Assembly: GCF_022539665.2 (NCBI RefSeq)
Contig: NC_081335.1
Location: 1,488,001-1,552,000, forward strand
DNA from: Daphnia carinata
Lineage: Eukaryota > Arthropoda > Branchiopoda > Diplostraca > Daphniidae
Reading direction: 5' to 3'
DNA length: 64,000 nt
The number at the start of each line of letters is the position of its first letter. The first letter of the stretch is position 1. The translations under genes were made by a program, and so were the position numbers. Positions 34,623 to 48,453 of the stretch are shown here, one piece after another. Below the pieces are notes generated by a model, which was given only the letters and a program-made list of their open reading frames with translations, was not told the origin of the DNA and searched no databases.

Positions 34623-37228
34623 TTTTTCTTTCGCTTTGGCGTCGTGTGTGTCTCTATAAGGTTTTATTCCTTTGAATAATTTCCTTTACAGTGCGTGTGT
34701 GTGTGTGTGTGTTAAAAGCTGGGCTTAGATAAAAATCGAATGTTGGGCAAACATAGAAAAAAAATTCAATGAGAAGAAGAAGAAAAAAGATTTTTTTTTG
34801 AAATAGTAATTTGAAAAAAAAAGACGAACGACAAACACAAAAAAAAAAACAAACATGAATTACAACTTTTTGCTGGCCTGGCATTTATTGAAACTCTCTC
34901 GTCCAACTGGCCAGAGTGTGTCAGTGCGCGACAACATGGCCGTCTGATTTTTATCATCCGTGCCATTTTCTTCTTCTGTGTTATGTTTTCTATTTTTTTT
35001 TTCACCCTCCTCGGCTGCCAAAAGAAGAGAGAGAGAGAGAGAGAAGAAAAAAAAAAATACAAGTCTCTGCGTATTGAAAATCAATTTTCATTGATTGAAT
35101 TTTCAAGTATACGCCGGAGTTCTGCAACCCGCATCCTACGGATTGTCATATAGCTACTGAAAATTTCGTATTTATTCCCGATCGTTATCACGACATCTAC
35201 ACGCCAGAAAAGCTCACGATTTTCATGTACCTACCAGTTCTACTGTACTACGCTCTACGCAACGAGGAACCCAAGAGAAAACGGCAACTGGCGGAAAAGA
35301 AAAAAAAAACAAAACATCAATACCGAAATTTCTGCCAATTGAATTAAAGGAAAAAAAAGGACAGGTAATTTTTCTTTTTTTTTCCGATTCTCGATATTTG
35401 CATGTCTGGGTGTGTCACGCCAGTTTTGGTTGTTCAATGGCCAACGGCGGAGAAGGGGATGTTTCTTTCACATCTATGTAGACGGTTGGGAATTTTTAGT
35501 CGTGTCCAACTGGTGTCAATTTTGATTTTCTTTTTTTTTTTTTTGCATTTAGTATCCCCATTCCTCTCACCTTCAAAAGCCTTTTTTTCATTCCTATTGG
35601 AGAGAGGGGGTAGGTGACATTTTTTTGTTTTCAATTGTCACGGTACTTCCCCGCGTGTGCGCGGCGGGGAACAATGATAACAATAATGGGGATATTATAT
35701 CCAGCAGAGAGTAAAACAATGAAAATAAAAAAATGAACGATGTACATAAATACCAGCGGGGCGTTGATAAGTGCTTCTATTTAGAGAAGCGGCACATCTA
35801 AATATTGGATCATTGATTTATTGTCCTGCGTCTACGCAGCCGTCAAACTAGGAATCCAAATAAACAATCATTATTACACAGTCTCGTGCATACATTGTGC
35901 GTGCAGCACTAATAGAAAAGCAAATGATGAATGAATAATCCAGTATTTGTTCGTCCTTAAAAGTACAATTAAAAAAAAAAACAGACCTCTTGCATTTGTT
36001 ATTGTTCTATTCGGCATCGGCTGTTTGGAATAATTACCTATATCCGTTCGAGGGAATTTCGTAATTTTCTATTGAAACTACTACGTTTGCATATGGGGCC
36101 TTTTTAGTACGGTAGATGTTTTGTTTGTTTTTGTTTTTTTTTTTACTCCAAAGGCTTTTCAAATGTTGAAAGCCAGGGGGGCAACTAGCCGCGTCTTTAT
36201 CGCTTTCATATTCCTTTTCGCGAAAAGGAAAGAGTTAACTGTTGTAATGTCATTGTTATGTCAGTTCTAATTACCAAACGATTTATCTCTTTGTCAAAAA
36301 ACCCAGGGAGAGAAAAAAGTAAAGGTTAAGAAATCATTAAAAATCTGTCTGTTTGAATCATTTCGTTGGTTTGCAACGCTGTCGTTTCGTATTTGATCCT
36401 CGAAAACATCCCAAACAGAGACATCTTGATATATGTATGTATATATAGCTTTCTCTGTCTATCTGCCTGTCCTTCCCTATGGCGCCTCCATTGTATTTTT
36501 AGATCAGACCAGAAGCCGGAGACCGTGAAAAAACTCAAAAAAAAGATCTTTTACCCAAAATATAGATTTAAAAAAAAAAACAAAAAAACAAGCTTAATAA
36601 GTATAATAATATGACGAGCTTCCTTTCAACTCCTGTTAATTGGAACTAGAAATACCTGATCCTGGTTGTGACACTCTTAAACAAACAAAAAAAATATATA
36701 TATATATTTTTCCGTGGTTAAAAGCTGATGTCAAATTCAAATGAGGATGTAAATCTAGTCCGTCAGCATTCCTGTTTTTTATAACACGCAATCTGATGTG
36801 ATTATTATTACCTTATCAGTTTTCAATCTTTTTTTTTTTTTTCCATGCCAGGTGACAAAGAGATTGGCAGATTGTGTGTGTATTTTATTTTTTCCTGTTT
36901 TATCCCTTTGCTCCCGGTTATTTACATTTCTCATTCCCCTGCCTTCACAACAACAACAAAAAAAAAACATCTATCCGAATTTTGCGTAATAACCGGTTTG
37001 ATTTCTCACAACATTTTTTTCTTTCACATTCCCTCTCTTTTATTCGTTTCGCTAATCAGTCTACCGTTTCTTATTTAGGTGCACCGCAGTGTGCGTAACA
37101 AAGACGAACGGGGAACAAGTTTTCTTCAAGTGCTGTGTGCAATAAAAGAAAAACAAACGAGTGGAATAAACAGAGTGGCCGATAAGGGCAGTAGTGCAAC
37201 ATCAGTAGGAAAGCTGGCCACCATCATC

Positions 37229-40200
37229 ATGAAGCACAAGAAGGAGAAGAAAGAGAAGAGCAAAAAGAAAGTGGGCGGCAGCCGGGCGTCTTCCATTTTG
37301 ACGACAATGCAACGGCATTCGCATCAACATCAACATCAGCAACATTCGAGCTGTGCCTCGTCGGCCGCCTTGCTCGATCAGGCCGCCCTCCAGTCCGCCT
37401 ATCGATGGGAGAAGCTCTCGCCCGCCGAATTCGAACAATTACAGGATCTCGCTGCTTGTAAGTTATTTTATTTTTATTTCATTTACATTTTGTGTTAGGG
37501 GGAGGGGGGGGGAATTCGTTTTTGCCATTTCGGCCTGTTTTTTAAAAACTAATTTTGAGGGTATCGACTGCAAGGCTTTTCATGTGGGTTGATACCACCG
37601 CTAGAAAAAATGTTTAAGTTAATTTTATTTTTTCGAAGTTGTATCGTATGCAAATTAAGGATAGGGTTTTCCCGACAATTCAGCGGGTATCTGCATATGT
37701 AGAACTACTTCATATTTTTTTACGACTCAAAAATTTTCATGCAAATCACGTTGGGTGGATGGTGGTCACACGCCCCCCAGATAGAAAAAAAAATATAAAT
37801 AAATCTATATAAATTCGGTAACATAATATCCGTGACGCCATTAGCCGCTGGCCGATGTATAAAAAGACGGGCCGAGTGACGCCATAAAATGTCAGGTGCT
37901 GCTTTTGCTCGAAGCTGTTGAAGTTGCGAGCCTCTTGAGCTACATTAAAGAATCGATACGTTGTATGACCGTTACGAGTTTCGTGATCAACAAGGCCAGC
38001 CATGCGTTTATGGATTTCACAAGCGAGAAAAATCATTTTTCTTTCTTCTTCTTCCATTTATTTCAGCCATAAACATGAGGAAGTAGAATCTTAAAAATTG
38101 GTCGATATATTGCGTGAGCGTGTTTATATATAGGAATCGAGACCGAGCAGTTCCGTTTGATATTGGGCAGAGCAAAAATGTTGCACGAGACGAACATTTT
38201 TGACAGGATGGCGAAGGGGAAAGGACCGAAAACAAAAATCGTCTAGAAACGGGAAACGCGAGAGAACCGGATGTAAAAAAAGAAGGGGGGGGGGGAAGAT
38301 GTGGAAATACGTTGGTTGAAAGTTCATGACGTCACTAAAGGGCTACAGAAAGGGGTGGGGAGAAGCTATGGCGACGGCTTTTCCTTCGCAGGCTTCTCTC
38401 TTTTTTTCTTCTTCTTCTTCTTCGCTCTCTGGTAGCGACAGATCGATACCATCCTCTCCCCGTTTGCGCGCTTTGACGTCATAGATGTATACACACAACA
38501 GGGCCATGCATTTATATATACACACACACGACATGGTACTCTTGTGTGCGTGTGTGTGTGTGTGTCTCGAAACTAAGAAGAAGAAGAAGAAGAAGAAGAA
38601 TCGGAGCAGAAAGAAATCAACGGGTCCCGTTTTAAAATCATCTTTTGGCCGTCCCAAGTGTTTGGCTATTTTCAAATGTCGACGCGCATATTGCTTCAGG
38701 TGTAGATGATTAGCATAGAGATTTATATTTATTTTTTTTTTTTTGCTAACGATTTTTGAAAGGTTGGCTGTAATGGAGACGGGTTAAAATAGCAGTTGCT
38801 AAGGATGTACGAAGAAATAAAAAAAAAAAAAGAGAAGAGACGTTGGGTTCAATTGCTGTAATTATCAGAATTTGATGATGGAAAAAGGCTGGGAAAAAAC
38901 TGTGCGAGTCACGTCGTCGTCCCGAGTAACTGGCCAAATTGGGTGTGTACATAAGAGGAAAACGTCGAAGGGAAGGGGGGGGGGACAGACGGCCCTTTCT
39001 TGTCTATACACAAGACACTACACGCCAGGATGTTCTGTCCGTCACGAAACTTTTGCGCCGGTTTTTGGGATTGTTCCTATAGAAATGAACAATCTCATCA
39101 CATTGAATCTTATGCAAAAGATCAACTTTCCTTTTTATTTAAAACTACGAAAAAAAGAGAAAAAAAAAATGTTTCCCTACAATAATCTCATTAAAGACGT
39201 TGTTCATCTTTTTCTTCAATTTGTTCGATTTTTCTTTTTTTGTCGGTACGCTCGGGTCTGCGTCGCTCTTTTATGCAACCTTAGTGAAATCAATAACTTT
39301 TGAAAAAAAAAGAACTCGTGGTTTTTTCATCTTCTTTATGTTTCGTGGCTCACCATTGACTTGGACAATGACCAGAACGTTCTCTTAACAATGTGTCTCT
39401 AACATTTCTTTTTTTTTTTTCTTGTTCCACTAGCCGTCCATATTTGGTTACAATTCAATCTTGTCCACCTTTTATTATAAAAAAAAGTGAAAAGCAGTTT
39501 GACGTTTGAAAAATATGTGGGACAGAAACATTAATAACCTCGTTTAACTGGTCAGTGTGCTAACCGCTAATCTCAGATTGATCAACAAGGCCTCCCCGTT
39601 TGTTTTTTTTTTCTTTAAAATATTCAGAGAACGAACGAAATGTGTTCAAGGTCCTTATTTCAACATTAAGTTAAAAGTTAAAGCGCACAACACAAGGAGG
39701 ATGTGTTGTTGTTTGGATATACGTGTACAACTGTAGTTGTCTCAAGTCTTTTTTAGATGCGTTCTACTTGTTCTCTTATTCTCTCTCTCTCTCTCTCTCT
39801 GGCTCTGTGTTCGTGTTATTGATTTCGGTTGGGAAGTGAAGAGGATGGGAAGGGCGGATAGCTGGGCGGATCGGGGAGGGCATCAGCTAGAAACTTGCGT
39901 GCTCCTGCTCTATGTGTATGGTGTACACACATATATATAGTAGACGATGTGTGTGTGTGCTCGGGACGTCGGGGCTGCGGCTGATGGAGATGTCGGAAGA
40001 CGTGCATGTTGTATATAGACGTTGCCCTGCCTCCTCCGTTTCACGGGAAAGTAAAAAAAAAAAAAAAAAAAAAGGGAAGTAGGAAGAAGGCAGACAGACA
40101 TGTGAAAAAAAAAGAATCTTTCCTTCCTTCCTTTTCTTTTCTTACTTGCCTTCGTCTGACGGATCTCCGATGGCTCCGATTCGATGGATAGTGCACGTCC

Positions 40201-43200
40201 CTGCTGCTCCTGTCGCAGAACTGGCGATCTGATCCGTCTTCATCCATCTTTGATTTGTTTTTGTTTCTTCATTTGTGTAAACAACTTTTCCTTTCTTTTT
40301 ATTGTTATTATTATTTTTTTTAAATTCCCTATCGCCGCTGTTATATTGTTTGCCAACATACAAAAACAAGATAGTACGCACTGATTTCCAGCAGCTATCT
40401 AACAACGTAGAGACCAGTCAAATTGGGCGGATTTAAAGAATAACACGCACACATATAAGAAAACAGTTTTTTCTTTACGGTTCACCAAAGGCATTGCCTA
40501 ATTCTATTGTATAAAAAAACAAACAAACTTGTGAACTAACGGAGAAATATCAAAATGATTATTACATCTGCCCCTCCAATAGATTCTAATAGCCGACAAT
40601 GATGGGTTTATTATGCCGCTTTCTTTTTGTTTCCATTCTCTCGCCATTGGGAAAACATCGTTTCGTAAACAATTGGCTGCGGGACACGTAAGGATGGACA
40701 ACGAAGCAGCTGTCAACCGTTACGAGAGTCAACAATCTTTAGCCGGGTCGATGAATGTCGTTTGTCTTCTCAAAAAATTGCGTGTTCGCGTATAGAGACG
40801 GCCGGAAACTTTGAACTGTCTGCTTCCATTCTACTTGTGTAATGAGATGATGATTGACCAGTTCCGATTGTTCTGCCCCAAATTGGTCTAAAACAATCCT
40901 AGTATTGAATTGAACACACACACGCGAATCTGGAGGGAAATGTTTAAATGATTTTCGTTTATCTCACAGCAGCCATTTTAGACTATTGCTGATGAAAAGG
41001 ATTTAATGAATTTTGCGTTTTCCAAATTTTCTACGGTCTTTTTCGCTGGGACTGGATCCATTTTGGGAAGAATGGGGAATCTTTTTTCAAGACATGGAAC
41101 GAAGAGAGAAAGCGAATAAAGAAATGGGATTTTTTTTTTTTTTTTTTTTTTGCTTTTTTGAGAGCCTTGTCTTTCACGCAGTTGGAAAATCCTTTTGTCT
41201 ACAGATGACTTTGATGAGAGACGAGAAGAAGGAAAAAAAAAGAACGTTGTCGTTTAAAACTCTTGTCTGTGTAAAAAAGAAAGCGAATGTCGCCCAAGGT
41301 CTCTTCGCATTCCGCGACGGCAATGATCAAAAAGACAAGCGTCGAGACACGGGCCTTTTACGAAATCTTTTTTTTTTTTTTTTTTTTACACTTGTTAGAA
41401 AATTTGACAAGTGCTCGCCACCCTTATCCAAAAACGAATTGCGTGTCTGTTTTTTTTTTTTTTTTTTTTTTTAAATCCAAAGCCAAGGATTCAAATAATA
41501 AATCAGCTGTTTGTATATTGGATTATAGATTCGTCCAAGAAATTGAGCGATGTTTTGGCAGAATTCTCCGGCACTGGACCGCTGTCCAAATTCCAGCCAG
41601 ACGGGGTAAAAAACGATGTCAATTTTCCGATGTATTTAAAGAATAAAAAAACAATTGTCTTTCCTTTTTTTTTGGGGGGGGTGGTCCCATTTCATTTTTT
41701 ACAGGATATCGACTACGAGGGCTTCAGGCTGTTTATGGACACTTACCTGGAACTGGAAATGCAAGAAGAGCTGTGCAAGAGGCTGTTCTTGTCTTTTGTC
41801 AAACGGGCGCCCACCAAGACCGTCTCCAACGTTGAAGGCAAAGTCATCAAGGTAGGTAATAATAAAAACAAAAAAAAAAAAAAAAATACTAAGACGCTTG
41901 CGCTTCTCTTCTAACCGGGGCGAAAATAGCTTGAGAAAGTGCGCACAGACGGGCGCGGGACGTCATCGCGCAGTTTCTCAAACGGCGGCAAAGCGGCAAA
42001 AAACAGAGAGAAAAAGAGGCATTTAATAAAAATGAGAAAAAATGATGAGCTATTTATGACCCGCCATTTTCGCTGGTGTTTATCTCTTTAGCCGGCCAGC
42101 CCGTCTTCAACCAGGATATATAGTATATACGTACAGAAAGATAAGAAAATGTACACTGTTTTTTTTTTTCTTTGGGTTTCAAAAAGAGAATTAACAAACA
42201 AAAAAGAAAAAACACAAGAGAGAAAGATGAAGGAAAATGTTTGAAAAGAAAATGACGTTGGCTATTACAAATCTCTAAATGCTAACTATAAAAATGGCGG
42301 GCTGTCTGTCTCGCTGGAGCACCTGACTATATTTTGACAGCGGCGCCATGAATCGTTTTAGACATGTTACTTAAAAAAAAAAAAAAAATGTCGTGTCCTT
42401 TGATTAAAGACCGCAACTTGTCTACAACCAGTTTTTTTTTGCGCTAGATAACCCCGTAGTGTTTGGCGAAAATAAATTTTAAAAGGCTAGAATTATAAAT
42501 GATTTTGCATAGATCGCGCCCGCTGCACTGTTTTCCCCTGTTTTTTACAGAGTGTGTCTAACACATGGGCCACGACATCAAACGTGTAAATATGGGACAC
42601 TTTTATTACCTACTTTTATGCGGGACTGCGCATGCCTCTGGCAACTCTCCTATTCTTTTTCTTTACAATAATTTATTTCACCTTCCAGGCTTAATGCGCT
42701 TTATGGGAGCGACTAGGCAAAAAAAAAAAAGAATAATATCGACACGATTTGTTTTTCTATTTTAACTTTTAAATTCATTGAAAGAAAATGTTCGTGTCGA
42801 ATGGACGCCCTGTTCCCTTTTATATTTTTCCACGAAAAGGGAAGGTGGTGTAGCCCATCGTGAGTTATTCATCGTCAATTGTGCACGCCGGCTGGGCTGC
42901 ATCGGACGAGATGATCGAGATAAAGCAGCGCTGGCAAAAATATTCATTTTGATTCAACACAAACGAAATGCAATAAAATATCAACTTGGATGTAACCCCC
43001 CTGCAAAGAAAGAAAAAAAAGGGGGGGGGCAGTGATATATACGTGCGCCATCCAGATAAATATAGCCGGCACTCGCCCGCGTGAATTCAATTCCCTGTGC
43101 AACGGCAGCGCTGTGAACAATGTTGCACCGGCAAAAAGGATATAGTTTATATATATAATAATGCTCCGTGCACAGTACAGAAAGGGAATTCACGTTCGGA

Positions 43201-46200
43201 AGAGAGAGAGAAAAAAAAAAAAAAAACTCTGCAGCAGCATGCCCTACTAGTATATAAGTGTGTGTGTGTGTGTACGAGGCACATGCACGCACAAACAAAC
43301 TCTGGGACGTTTCTTCCCTCTTTTATGTGTTCCCCCCTTTTTTTTTCTTTAAAAGAAAGGAAAAAAAAGGGCCTTTTCTTTTTCATTGGGTTTGTTCCTT
43401 TAACTACATATCGGGCACTATCAAGCCGGCCGCTCTCGAGAGTTCCGGGGTCCAGCTGCAGAAATACAAACAAGACAAACACGCCCAGGAAATAGGAGAC
43501 ATGTTGGAGAAAGGTTTTTTTTTTTTTTGTATAGTGAATAGAGTGAAAACAAGCCACACATTCCACGGGCATAGGGACATTAACGACCATATTAACTGTG
43601 TATAGAAAGTAAACGTTTGGATTATATTTGTTTCCCCCTCCTTCGTTTTTTATATTTCGGATGCCCGATGTACAGAGACAATCGATCGATTAGAATAATG
43701 AAGAGTATATAACACATTGAGCTAGAAAAAGGACGAGTCAATACGTGAGTTTATTGGATTTTCACGAAATATAACGAGGGTCTGGATGAAAGTTTATTCT
43801 GATTAGCCTAATCGATCATTCTGCGTTTGTTCTGTCTGTAGAAATAAATAAGCAATTAGGCGGACATTTCATGATGGGTAAGCTCTATCTATTTCGACGA
43901 CATGTGCAAGTGAAAGATCGTTCATTTCCTGCCTCTGCGTTTATAGACGTAAGAGATATAGCCTCAATCAAGCCACGCATTTAGCTCGCTATTTAATAAC
44001 CAAGAGTTTTTAATTACGTGGTGAGATAATGTCCTTCTCTCTTTTCTTTTTTCTTTTTAAATGCAATTCAAAATGATTATACGTCTTGCGTTAATGATAT
44101 GCACGTTAATTTTACAGGACATGGCCATGTTGAGCTCTGCGACAGCTTGCGCTCCTATTACTGCTCACAACGCATCCGGCTCTGTCAATAATTTGGCGGC
44201 CTTTGGCGAATCTGGCTCAACAACCAGTCCAGCTGGGGCTGCAGCTTGTCCAGCCAGCTGTTCGACTAGCGCTTCCGGCGGAGTTTTGCATACCATCACC
44301 ACTAGCCTGTCGGAACAAAGCCGACCTCTGCAAGGATTGGCTGAACGCTTTCACGGTCTCACCGAACGGCTGGGCAGCCTTAGCGGCCTCGGTAGCGCTG
44401 GACGTAGCACAGAATCAGATGCTCCTAACCGAACGCGGACTGGTAAGTATCTTTAAGGTTGAATGTTTTCTCCCAAAAAAAAATCTTCGGTCCTTGTTTG
44501 AGACGTTTGGGTGGAAAAGAGGTTCGAGCCAAGAGCAGAGGGGGGGGGGGGGGGAGAGGAGGAAGAACATTGTTGTTGTTGTTGAGGAAGTTACACGCTT
44601 CTGTGAGCCTCTCTAATTCGGCCTTTGGGTTTGCGGAACTGCCAGCGATCGATTGTTGGTGGCTGACACATTTTCCCTCGTGTTCCGGCTTGATCATTGG
44701 AGAAAACAAAGAAATCTATTGCACACTTGCCATCTTTGTCGTTTTTAGCCATGTGAATGTTGAAGGAAATTAAGAAGGAAATGTCGTTTTTTTTTTCAAT
44801 GGAGAAAGATTTCAAGTGGGCCGCCATGTTATCCTGTTTATCTATTTAAATGTGCGCGTCTATTAAATTGACAGGAAGTATCGGCGCTTCAGTTCATCCT
44901 ACAGTCATGGTCACGCAGCCTGGAACGATGACTGTTGCTGGAGCGGGAGCTGGAGCGTCCTGCTCCAGTGCGGCAACAGCTTCGGCAGGTGCAACATGGG
45001 AACGGGCTAGTAACCAATCATCATCGCCCAGCCACAGCCAAATGTCTCGCAATTCATCGCGAAAGTCCAATAATTCCATTCTCGTTTCCAACGGCAAACT
45101 GGAATGTAAATTGAAATGAATTTTTATTATTATTTTTCAACACGCCGTTTAAAATCACACGACGGTTCTATGAAATTTAGTGGAAGTGCGGCAGTTGGTG
45201 CGGAAGACGAGCCTACTGGACATCAATTCACTCCGGGTCTCGCTCAAGAACGTCATCTGTTACCTGTCTCTGCTGGAGGCTGGCCGTCCTGAAGACAAAC
45301 TCGAATGTAATCAACTATAAACAAATGAATTTTGATTTTTCCAAAAGTTAATGTGATCTAATTTCATTTTTTTTTAAATTTTCTATTGGCAGTTATGTTT
45401 CGGTTATACGACACGGACGGCAATGGTGTATTGGATACTAACGTAAATCACTTTATCGAAATGATTTATTTAACTGTCACGATTTCAAACGTTCTTTTTT
45501 CCCCGCAAACAGGAAATGGATTGTATCGTGAATCAAATGATGGCCGTAGCGGAATACCTCGGATGGGACGCCTCCGAATTGAAACCGGTGAGGAAAGACG
45601 GGCAATCAAAGACTCTTTTTTTCATGTCGAATTTTGAATCGCAAAAGAAACGTGAGTTGGTTCTTTACTTTCGAATAGATCCTGCAAGAGATGATGACGG
45701 AAATTGATTACGACAATGACGGCACCGTCTCGCTGGAAGAGTGGAAACGCGGCGGGATGACGACGATCCCTCTCCTCGTCCTCCTCGGACTCGATTCGGT
45801 AAGCAATTTGATTTCTAGATCATGTGCATATCAACGAAATAATGTTTATAATTCATTTTCATTTTACAGAATGTCAAAGAGGACGGCAACCATTTGTGGC
45901 GGCTCAAGCACTTTAACCGTCCGGCCTACTGCAACCTCTGCCTCAACATGCTCGTCGGCCTGGGCAAGAAAGGCCTCTGCTGCGTCTGTGAGTAGACCCG
46001 TTTTTATTTAAATTTGTGTGTGCGCTGTATTTAATGTTATAGCTGCGCGATGGAGGGGCGAATTACTAATCAACGTGCGAACTAACGAAATTGGCCGCCC
46101 GGACGCAGCTTTCAGGGTCCAGTACATTCTGAAATTGTCATTGCGTCGCTGTAAATATATGTCACGGATTACTCATTATGCATTGGCAGCGTAGCAATTT

Positions 46201-48453
46201 ATTGTTCCAAAATTCCCGGCACGTTTGCCTCTTCCCTACTGCCTAAGCCAAGTGGCGCTTAACTTCGAAATCCCATCAAATTTCGAATATTTTACTATTG
46301 GCTTTCGGCTTGGGTATTAAACGGATTGGGTTTTTTCGTCATTTTTTCTTTTTTTTTTTTGCCTTTTCGTGACAGTTTGCAAGTACACGGTGCACGAACG
46401 ATGTGTTCAGCGGGCGCCGGCCTCGTGCATTTGCACCTACGTCAAGTCCAAGAAATCGACTCAAGTGATGGCCCATCACTGGGTTGAAGGCAACTGTAAC
46501 GCCAAGTGCTCCAAGTGTCGCGGACCCATCAAGTCCTACAACGGCATCACTGGACTCCACTGTCGCTGGTGCCAAATGACGGTGAGTTTTGAACGCGGGA
46601 AAAAAAACATTGATTTGTTTGCTAACTGTTTTCGATCTTGATAGTTACACAACCGATGCGCCTCGCAAGTGAAACCCGAATGCACTTTGGGCGAGCACCG
46701 AGTGCACATTTTGCCACCCACGTCCATCTGTCCAATCGTTCTTGATCGGCAGGTATCCACATGCCGGGACCGACGATCTCTCACGCGTTCAGAGAGCCAT
46801 CTACCTATTTCGGAGGTATTTAACAACGACGGTTTATAAACAAGACAATTGGTGGTGACTGACACATTTGGATTAGCAGTCGGGATCGTCGGGATCGCCC
46901 ATGTCCTTCCAAATCAATCTCCAACCGGGCATGTGTCCTCTTTTGGTCTTCATTAATCCGAAATCGGGTGGCCGGCAAGGAGCGAGAATCCTGCGCAAGT
47001 TCCAGTCGCTCCTCAATCCGCGGCAGGTGTACAGTCTCGACCAGGGCGGCTCTCTGGCCGGCCTGCAAATGTTCAAAGATGTCGCCAATTTCAAAGTCAT
47101 TTGCTGCGGCGGCGACGGCACCGTCGGCTGGCTCCTCGAGACGATGGGTATGAAACCTGTTCATATGTAAAAAAAAAACTGATTGTTGAATGTTTTATTA
47201 TTTTAAATCTATTTGCTTACAATGGACGGAACAGACAAGGTCCAATTTGTCAATCATCCGCCCATCGGAATCATTCCATTGGGGACGGGCAACGATTTGG
47301 CCCGCTGCCTGCGGTGGGGTGGTGGCTACGAAGGCGAGTCCGTCCACAAGATCCTGCGCAAAATCAGCAGGGCAGCGCCCATCATGATGGATCGGTGGCA
47401 AATCGAGGTTGTACCCCATCAGCAGGACGAGAACGCCGAGCCATCCGACCAGATTCCCTACACCATTTTCAACAACTACTTTTCCATCGGAGTGGTAAGT
47501 TTCCCTTTGCTTCCAACTGTCCAAATTATTATTGTTTTTTTTTATTACAAACGATTTGAATTTAAATTGTAAAACAGGATGCGGCCATTTGCGTGAAATT
47601 CCACTCTGAACGGGAAAAGAACCCGGACAAGTTCAACAGCCGCATGAAAAACAAATTGTGGTACTTTGAATTTGCTACGTCCGAGACGTTCACGGCTTCG
47701 TGCAAAAACCTGCACGAAGACATTGACATCATGGTAAATTATTGCGCATTTTTTCAATGACCAACTTCGACTAATTGATTCTGCCTTTTCCAGTGCGATG
47801 GCGTGTCGTTAGATTTGGCCAACGGTCCATCGCTACAAGGAATTGCTTTACTCAACATCCCGTACACTCACGGCGGATCCAATTTGTGGGGCGACACGTC
47901 AGTGAAGAAACGCTCACGACCGGCACCCCTCAGTTTACGGAAGGAGCACGACACCAACAAATCCGAACGGGAATTGTCCAGCAGCAGCTTCAACTTCGTT
48001 GATCTCAGTTTGGCCTTGCAAGGTTTTCGTCCGTGATGTGACTCGCTGAACTCTTTTCAAATATCTTTTCGTATTTTTCTAAAAAACAGATATCGGTGAC
48101 GGGTTGATCGAAGTCATCGGTCTGGAGAATTGCCTTCACATGGGACAGGTCAAAACCGGATTGAGGGCGTCGGGACGCCGTTTGGCCCAGTGTTCCAACA
48201 TTGTCATCCGCACACGCAAGCGCTTCCCTATGCAGGTCGACGGCGAACCGTGGATGCAGTCACCTTGCACAGTTAGTGTTTTTATTTTTCACGTTCAAAA
48301 TTTGCATAATTATTTTACTAATTACCTGAGTTTTATTTCCTAATTCATTCGATGGAACAGATTCAAATCACTCAGAAGAATCAAGTGCCCATGTTAATGG
48401 CGCCACCGCCATCGAGGAGCAAGGGCCTCTTCAGTTTTCTCAAACGACATTGA
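37229..48453 (+). CDS. Dgk: Type I diacylglycerol kinase (DGK alpha/beta-like)
   Basis: Coding exons: 37229-37457, 41529-41605, 41705-41851, 44118-44442, 44875-45105, 45181-45306, 45393-45442, 45513-45587, 45679-45798, 45870-45987, 46376-46581, 46645-46815, 46877-47147, 47235-47494, 47578-47733, 47794-48022, 48090-48271, 48361-48453. All in phase; about 1021 residues. It phosphorylates diacylglycerol to phosphatidic acid. Order: recoverin-homology region ([25 protein letters not shown]); a Ser/Ala/Gly-rich linker of about 190 residues; EF-hands ([25 protein letters not shown]); two C1 zinc fingers ([11 protein letters not shown]..., [12 protein letters not shown]...); catalytic domain with [10 protein letters not shown] and [18 protein letters not shown]; accessory domain to FSFLKRH. 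37229 is the first ATG after the acceptor at 37078. The exon ending 46815 could also end at 46752. Confidence 0.95.
38408..38600. repeat. Inverted pair of CTT and AAG triplet repeats
   Basis: A CTT repeat at 38408-38423 and an AAG repeat at 38575-38600 are complementary and 150 nt apart in the DGK intron, so the transcript could form a hairpin. A GT run (about 38548-38566) lies between them. Confidence 0.6.
39781..39800 (+). repeat. CT dinucleotide microsatellite
   Basis: Ten CT units inside the large DGK intron. Simple repeat. Confidence 0.85.
41852..44117 (+). other. DGK intron between recoverin-homology and linker exons
   Basis: A 2.27-kb intron, A/T-rich, with GT repeat (about 43259-43272) and A/T homopolymers. 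No exon recognised. It separates the last recoverin-homology exon from the low-complexity linker exons, so linker exons might be optional. Confidence 0.7.

Larger units (their letters stand above)
31710..37078. other. Repeat-rich stretch between canopy and DGK start codons
   Basis: About 5.4 kb without a supported coding exon. It is full of simple repeats: A-runs (31999-32018), GA, CT and GT dinucleotides, and G-runs. It must contain the divergent promoters of canopy (left) and diacylglycerol kinase (right), and probably one or more untranslated 5' exons of the kinase, since the exon at 37079 begins with a splice acceptor and not a promoter. Confidence 0.55.
37458..41528 (+). other. DGK intron after the first coding exon
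   Basis: A 4.07-kb intron packed with simple sequence: CTT and AAG repeats, GT and CT runs, and many poly(T) tracts, three of them (near 41130, 41372 and 41451) within 400 bp of the next exon. No nested gene recognised. Confidence 0.75.
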
